Positions 53,001 through 62,000 of a DNA stretch of 64,000 nt are shown here, piece by piece; positions within the stretch are counted from its first letter, which is position 1; the number at the start of each line of letters is the position of its first letter. The notes beneath the pieces were generated by a model. It made no database searches and was not told the DNA's origin. It saw only the letters and a program-made list of their open reading frames with translations. This DNA is from Watersipora subatra (taxonomy: Eukaryota; Bryozoa; Gymnolaemata; Cheilostomatida; Watersiporidae), in assembly GCF_963576615.1 (NCBI RefSeq), contig NC_088717.1, forward strand, positions 24,393,344-24,457,343. Direction: 5' to 3'. The position numbers and the translations under genes are program-made.

Positions 53001-56000
53001 AAACAGCTCATAACAGCCAATAATGACCATGTTTCTACCACACGAATTCGGAGTGACGCGTTTTGATGTTTCGATGTACAATCACATGTTGCGGATTAAC
53101 GCAGGGGCCTTATTAGAAAAATAAGGAATTCTATGACAGAGTTTATAGCGGTGCATTCAGAACTGCTCAAATCAAAATAAAAACGACTAAAGCGTGGAAA
53201 ATATTTTTGCTACAGTAGGTTTATGATAGCGTGCGGAGCATTTTTCCTGTTTCCATTATTCGCAAGCATGAAACATTTGGTAAAAATCTTTTCGTAACAA
53301 AACTCCCTTTACGTGTAGGTTTTCACCATTGCCATATTGCGAATGGACGAAAACTTGGGAACTAACCGGGTCATAGTAACATAGCGACTATCGGTAGATA
53401 AGCAGTCACTGGACTAGCAAATCAAGTGATGACAGTCAATTAGACAGGTGGAAACAATTATATGATACTGCGTGACAGCCGAAAAGAGTATACATCATTA
53501 TATTCTCTCTTTTTACAATACATAAACTTAAGGGTGAACTTGACAAAATGTAAGTAGATTTTATCATAAAGTATCGGTATTTTTCTATTATTGGTGATTG
53601 TTTTTTATGTTTAAGATGTTCTGACTGCCAGGATGTTTTAAGATTAAAATTGACAAAACTTGATAGCAGTTAAAATGCTCATTTATGGGTGAAGCAAAAC
53701 CTGGCCTGTTTTTTGGCAAAATGATAGCCCTCTATCCTACATTTTTGAGGCAAAATCTTTGGGTGATCTGTTTACTCTGCGATACAAGATCAATGTTTTT
53801 ATATAGATACTAAGGTGAGCAAAGACTACAAAGATTACAAAGACTTTCCGTAGGAAAAGTGTTACGGTATGCCATATATTTGAAGTCATGAATGATAATG
53901 CTGATCAACATTCTACCGTAATGCAACCTTTCCAGTTTGAGTCAAGTTAAACTGCGTCTGTTGGGAGGACTGACTCTACCTGACCTCATTGCTGGCTGAC
54001 ATACCTGCATAGCCACTTGCTAGATGACATACCTACATAGCAACTTGCTGGCTGACATACCTGCATAGCCACTTGCTGGATGACAGCGAAAGGGAGTTTG
54101 ACAGAAGCTCTAGCATAGTCATCAATGGTATCCTGAAGACTGCCAAATGGAGCTCTTTCTAAAATGATGGAAAGTGGCTCCAGCAACACTCCTACCAAAG
54201 GCACGATGTTGGAATGCTGTATTAGATTGAGAATGTTGATTTCCTGTCTGGCATTACAGTAAGCGGCAAACACGTTGCGCTCTGTTTGGTCCGCCCACTT
54301 CCTTGCAGCTTGCTACATAAATTAAAGATTGAATAGCAACAAATAGCCATGCCTTTAAAATAATAAACAGAAAATAGATAATATAAAATATTTAATTTTA
54401 CAATTCAGTTCTGTTTCATATCATGGCACTCAAATTGAACACATCCTTAATTATAATATCCCGATTAGAACGCAACAAAATCGTCAACTTGTACAATAAA
54501 AGCAATTGAAATATATAATTCACTTTCAATGTACAATGTACACACTATAGAATATATGAAACATCATTGAGAAACAACTTACAATCACAATTTTAGTATT
54601 GCTCGTAGCATACCCAATAGCTAGCCTACACACTACTCCCGCACATTTGTCCCAAGGCGAGATGGTTCAGACCACACGGGTGTAGTACGTACATTAGTAC
54701 CCGAGTACCTAAGTGCCCAATTACTTAAGTACTCAAGTACTTGGGTACTTAAGTACATAAGTACTTAACTATAAGTACAAGTAAATAATTATTCAAGTAC
54801 TTAGGCGCATAAGTATCCAAATACATACGTAGGTGCCCGAGTACATAAGTACTTCAGTACTTAAGTATCCCAGACTAGAATAAATCTTAAATACAATGAC
54901 CAATCTGCCAACCTCGAATTGTCTCTGAAGGCTGTCGCTGCCCTCTGGCCCTGGATCCCACGGTTGCAACGTCTTCACAGCCACTACATTTCTCTTGTAG
55001 TAGCTCTATAAAAAACAATTTATGACCAGATTAGATCTCAAAACCGTTACATCTCCAGCATACTTAGCAGCAACCCTAGCCCTCCATGCACTATGCAATA
55101 CTAGACTGGGAACACTTTATTAAACATCAGGGGCACCACAATGCTGATATCTGTGCTGAACTAAAAGTACTTATCTGTAATGGTATTGGTTAGCCCATGC
55201 TAAAATTCATCTGAAACTTTAGATACCAAATGAGTTGTGTTCTGATCTTACTAAACTTTTGTAGAGCAAATTTGCTGATAAATTTCATGAAATTCTAGTC
55301 AAACAATGTGTCGCTGTTCTTATTTACAGCGATGAAAACTACTACAACCACAAACTAGAAATACGGTGAAATACTTCTACGCTCCAGCAATAAAAAGTAA
55401 AGTTTATACTTTACTTTTCCGAAGTGCTAATGAATATGTCGATGTATCATTTATATTTTATGTAATCAAAGAAAAAATAAACATCGATGAATCTGTATTG
55501 AGATCAGACTAATTTTCAATGAAGATCAGTAGATTGAATTGGTATCGTATCTGCATTGGATTATAATTGGATTAGATTATAATTAGATTGGATTAAATTG
55601 TAAATTGGGACAGCCTAGTAAACTGCTATCATAATTTGAGTCGGACCATCCCTAGTAATATTGGATTATAATTTGGATCAGGGTATCCCTAATAATATTG
55701 AATTATAATTTGGATCGAGGCATCCCTAATAATATTGAATTATAATTTGGATCAGGGTATCCCTAATAATATTGACTTGTAATTTGGATCAGGGCATCCC
55801 TAGTAAAAACAGACAAACAATAATATTTAGTCTAGTAGTAGACAACTACTGGTATACTCCACAACAAATGAGGCACGACTAGCGTGGCTTTAATCTAATA
55901 ATAAAAAACTAATAATCTTTAAAACTGATTATGAGCCTCATTATAAATTCCGACGCCAAGCAGGCACAGTTTACTCAAGCTGAAGCAATGGAAATAGCTG

Positions 56001-59000
56001 TGGGAGGGAAGGTTAACAGCATGCGTCTTGGAATGCAAACGCAAGCCAAACCTAAGCTGAAAAGAAATTTTGCATGCAGAGCTAATAACTAAAACACATT
56101 TGCAACATGAAATAAAAAATATGGCTATCACGATGCATGCAGCTTCTTGACAGCTGTTTTAGATGTTTACTTTAACGCACTCCACCTCCCTCTTTCACTG
56201 ACAAAATTGCTGCCAAGTTAATGATTTGAAACACAAATATAACAGCAGGCAAGATTCTGTAGAAAAAACCTGACTAAAACCTAGTCTAACTATGAGAGTC
56301 GCGATAGACCGCGTAGGGATATCTTGTGCTATGGTAAAGCTGTTATCCCTTGTAAAGCCAGCAGTGACCCCAATTCTCTGCACACTAAATACCTGATATG
56401 ACTGTATGACTGATTCCACAGTGCTCTGTAACATGGATTGTATGCTATATATTGGAGGCTTATAGCGGAGCAGTGTGCAATGGATGATTATACGCTGATA
56501 TAGGTTATAACATTTGAAGAAACCCTTTCCAATCAGAAGATAAGGAACCCAAATAGAGGAGAGACTAGTTGTAGAGAAAACCTTAACAGTTGTTTTATCT
56601 ATTTTTAATTTAGTTGTCCTGCACAAAACCTTTTCCTCATGATATGAAGTTTGCAAGTTACAGTTGTTTGACAAAGTTAGAAAACCTTTACAGTTGTTTT
56701 TATTTTCTCTCTTAATGTATTTAAATTACAAAAAACTTCTCTCATCTGTAGTTTGAAAGTTAGAATGGCAAATGTTGTTATATGTTAAATACAAATCAAT
56801 TTTTTGTCCGAAGACTTTTTTATTAGCCGGGCATCGCCGGGTAATACAGCTAGTCAGAAGAACGCACGAAAAGAAAGACTAGAAGCGAGAATAATGAAAA
56901 AAGCACATATTTATGTTATTGTGTCTGCCTGTTAGTTAGCGTGAACACTTTGCGTTTTCACAGTTTCTGCCCGATTTCATCCAAACTTCACATGAACACA
57001 CTCCGTGCTTACCCCAGTTTGCTAAAACTATTCGGTTTCAAACCTCTGTCTGGGGCCTGATGAGCAGGCTCTTAAACACCAATCTACAGGCTTCTGATTT
57101 AAAATTAAAGAAATCTCGAGCATAGCTATGGCTACCACTAGTAAACTATAAAAAGTAAAAAAGGAGCATAACACAAAACATCGTATAAGCAAAACTAATA
57201 TTCAACTCAATTTGCGAAAAGGGATAAAAATGAAAAAAAAGAGAAATCGAAGACCAAGCGAAGAAATTTGAAATAAGATATATCAAGACATGTAGAGGAG
57301 ACAACTTGAAAAAAAACAATAGAACTAAAAAATGTGAACTAGATAATACAAATGATGAATGCAACAGAGAAAATCTGGCAATGGAAGTATCATGAATATT
57401 AGAAAGAAACGTGAAGAGAGCAAAGCGATGAGCTGAAATAAGAATCTGGAAGGGAAGCATATAATATTTAACAACGATAAAAGTGCAAATCACCTCTTTC
57501 CTCAGATATCCCAAAAAGACAACTCCGAATGCTCCTTTGCCCAACGCTTGACCTAACGTCACATCTTCCATACTCATGGTGTTGTAGACATCCGCAAATA
57601 TCTGAAATGCAGACTCAGAGTAAGAAATCCCTAGACATATACAATAACTTCTACCTTTTGCGTCTGGATAGTATGTAAAAAAGTTTCATTAATAATAATT
57701 AAAACATAATTGGTCGAAGATTTTTTAAAGTTCAAAGTATTTAACAATGTTGGAACCGAGATGGAATTCACAACCTAACAAACTCAGCTTGGTAAATATA
57801 GATATGATTCACTAGTAAATCCACCAGTATTGATACCGCTGCTACTGCTAGCCGTAAACGTTGGCCTACCCGCAAACACAAATAAAACTATGAGCTCTGA
57901 CCTATATACATAATCCTGTTTGTTTTTGGAAACTGACAAGACCAGTTTTATGTCAGTTTGTATAAGGAACCATAATCATTATTTATTTGATTTATAATAA
58001 AAGAAAATACAAATAATATGTAAAACGAATAAACAATAAATACTTTTTAGCTAACAGTTAAGATTGCATAACAATAAGTTTTCAAGTTGCAAATTATATA
58101 CAAAATAAATTATAGTTTGTGTAATTTGTCTGCATAAATTCTGTAAAGAGGGTCAATAAATCAATCAATGGACATTCTAAAGAATATTCTGTGAACAAGC
58201 ATTCGCCTTGAGTGTCAAGATTCTTTAAGGGCAAGCCAAACCAGCTTATTTATCAAGAGCACAGGCTAGCTCTTACCAAGTCAGGTGCATATCGTGACAA
58301 TAACAGCAGGTGATTGCTTCGGCAGGTGACCGCTATGCGTTTGTCATACTGCCTAATGAGAAGTTCCTCAACAGAGTAGCAGCTTACTGTAGACATCTTG
58401 TCCTTCTTCCTAAACATAATATAAATCTGATTATGATTGGCGCAGCCTATTTCCTGTTTGTCACAGACGGGCAAATAACATTTACTAAGTTTCCATACAG
58501 TTATAGCATAGCGACACACCCCAATATGACGCGGCAATGCCATCATGGAAACAATCATGTCACATTCATTTTGTCGTTGGTCAGTGTTACTGTTTGGAAG
58601 CGAAATACTCGTATGATGCGGCATCTTTGTACCATGGAAATGGCCTTAGTGACCAACAGAGTTGCCACTTGTGCATGTGCATAGCCTGGTTTTCCTGTTT
58701 CTACAAGGGGTGTCGCTACATTGCTCTACTACAGCAGCACTTTATAAATACATGATCTGCTTGTCAGCCCAGCGTAGAGCTTAAACACTGGTGAACCCTG
58801 GTGTCTCTACACTATCACCGTATGGAAACTTAGTAGTTGGCAGTTACTTACCATAACTGAAGATATGAAATGTTTTGAATAGTCAAACTCCCAAACATTT
58901 ACTTTTGTTTCATGCCATAATCTGTGTGTTTGTGTAGCAAATATGATTTTCACTCAAAATGACTAGTTTGAATAGAAAATAGTAACATATTATATTATAG

Positions 59001-62000
59001 TCATGCACAAAATTAGAAATTTCAAGAAAGAATCTGGAACAAACTTTAGGCGTATAATGCTAGCAATTTTACAAGAACAATCTGAAAATTAGACATTAAT
59101 GATACTTAAAGCGGAAATCATCTATAAAACAATGCGAGTCCGATCCACCATTCAGTCATGGTTACGTCACTACAGATACTATTAGGAGTCGTGTTATCAT
59201 GCTGAATAACTAACTTCTAAAACAATGTGTCGAAGAGGAACTACCCCAGGGCCAAATGTAAAAACATACAAACATACATAATACGCTACAATAACTTAGA
59301 CTGCTTCCTGAACTTCAAGCCATTGCTTAGATGGAGCAAATAAATATGTTAATAAATAAATAATAAATAGGTTATCTTTTATTTACCCTCTCAATACGAG
59401 TAAAAATATTTAAACAGCCAGACGATTCTACTTACTGCGAATGAAGTGCGAAGTGCTCATCAGCGGCTCCCACCGACTACAATAATACAACAAATATCTA
59501 AACATCTTAATACAGAACGAGACAGTAAACATAGTAAACAGAATAAACAGTAAATCTATCCTCTCATGAACACGCCTACATATAAGGGTTAACTTACACT
59601 TGTACGTGCCGAGGCCAGATGCCAGAGTTCCATGCATGATGGACAGATGACGATACGTCGTACCAGGTAGTCACCTCTTGTGTTCTGTTGGAACTTGTCA
59701 CCGAGGTCAGGATACCAGTCCTCTAGTAGAGTCTCCACATGCTCCACTACCTTGGCCAACAGCTTTGCTGCATTACAAACCCTCAAATGCAAAACTCTCT
59801 AACAACCACATCCTCTACAGCAGCAATATGTCGATATAAGTTTTGAGGCAATTAGAGGTAAAATAATGGATTGGCTACTGAAATGTTTCACATTAAAAAC
59901 AGCCTGATGATGTGAGCAGGCTGGTGCAATTGGGGGCCGGCGAAATGAGGTAATGCAGGGTCATAGCAATTATTGTAGTAAAACGCCTGCTTGAGAGTTT
60001 GACCAACTACCATATCCCTGTTTAACTGCTAGCTAGGGACATCATAACCTTTATGTGAGCCATATCAACATACTTTAGCTGACTTTTTATCAGAATAATG
60101 CAGCCTCATTATTTTTACGACTTTTTCAACAATCAGAAGTTTTGTTTGTCACCAGAGCTGACGAATAAAATACAATATGCCTTTAACCTAAAGAGCAACA
60201 GCAGGCATAAGTTGTTGTTCTCACATGAGGTGAGCCATCAGCCATTTTGCCAGTTTTGAAGCAAACCAGAATGCCAATAGTCCTAAAAGTATTAAAACTA
60301 TTTTCTTCATGCCAATTTGATGCACAGAGATTGTTCTCTCTAATAACATTGCAATGGAAATAGGAGGTCTCTTGGTTTGAGATGCAGCAATCATCATTTT
60401 GGATAATTATTCCCTATGTTTAACAGTTTGCACTGAATAGTAGAATATAATGTCCACACATCTAACAGACATAACATGGGGAGATCAACATAACCCCTTT
60501 CGGCATCATTGAATGGGTGTAACCCTTGCCAGTAGCCTTTGCAAGTATACGATGCTGTAGAAGAATGATTCCGTCGCATTAGGTTACCATCTGTCAGACG
60601 TCACAACAGCAAACAAAGAGACAGATCCCAGAACCAAAAAAGCAAAATCAGCCTCCTGAATGTTTCACACGAAGCTAGAGGAATCCACACAATCTGGTCC
60701 ATGAGAACCAAACTAGGTTGATAACTGCTGATAAAAACCATTTTTCTGACAAGACCAACTACATGTTCTATTTGAGTTTCATCTGAGAATGCTAACTAAT
60801 TGTTTACCTACTGGAATAAGCAGAGTGTTGTCTAGTAGCGGTGTAAGATAAATTGGACAATATACGACCCTTTTAACAGAAACGTATATTGTCATTTTTG
60901 CCTTACCCTGCTCCAAGATGGTATCCCTTTGTATCGAAAACTGATTACAAAAAGATGGAATTCTTTTAAAATCATGCTTTGGAGTTATGCTGCCTGATAT
61001 GTACAGTTACAACCACCTTCTAAATGCACTTAATGCTGAGAAGATATGTTTTTAGATATTTACTGTTTAAAAACTGTAATCACATCTTCAATTTGCCTGA
61101 ACATCCATAACATTCCTACTTCCCCAAACAAACCACTATACCTTATACCAGACACTAACACCTTGACAATTTACATTATAGAACAGAGTTATGTAAAAAG
61201 GTCTTTTGCTTTCAATACACAAAATTTACTTTTTTGTGTATTGAAAGCAATTATGAGACACTATTTTTTGGTCTCATAATCTAATTTGATTTCAACGGCA
61301 TTGATTAGTGTAAATAAAGTTAATAGCTATCTATCTAGTGCATACCTCTGACATCACGTCGTGCGCTATGTTCTATTACATCGGGACTGTTAGGCTGTGA
61401 TATTTCAATTCGATTGTCAGGTATCTCAATTTCGAGTACATTCATGTTTTGTACCTGACAGACATATATAATTAAAATTTGCAGAACATATAAATACATT
61501 CAGCGTATGAAATTATATTCAACATATTCATATATTTCAAGAGAGTATCTCAACTAAATAAAGAAACTGTAGTTGCAGTCAAAACTAATTCGAAGAATCA
61601 TACAACATGAAGCGGTGAAAGTAATATAGTAAAACTACGGGTCTGAGAATGACAAGGTGCTACTACAGTAACCATTAATGAAGCTTTGCTTTGTCATTAT
61701 TTACATATGGGTTACATACAGCCATTATTTACATATGGATTACGAACAGTCATTGTTTACATATGGATTACATACAGTCATTATTTACATATGGATTACA
61801 TACATTCATTATTTACATATGGGTTGCATACAGTCATCATTTACATATGGGTTGCATACAGTCATCATTTACATATGGGTTGCATACAGTCATCATTTAC
61901 ATATGGGTTACATACAGTCATCATTTACATATGAGTTACATACAGTCATCATTTACATATGAGTTACATACAGTCATCATTTACATATGGGTTACACACA

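Noticed and set aside
56195..56674. 159-codon minus-strand open frame
   Set aside because: It overlaps a dispersed repeat in a LRRK intron, and contains no recognisable domain.
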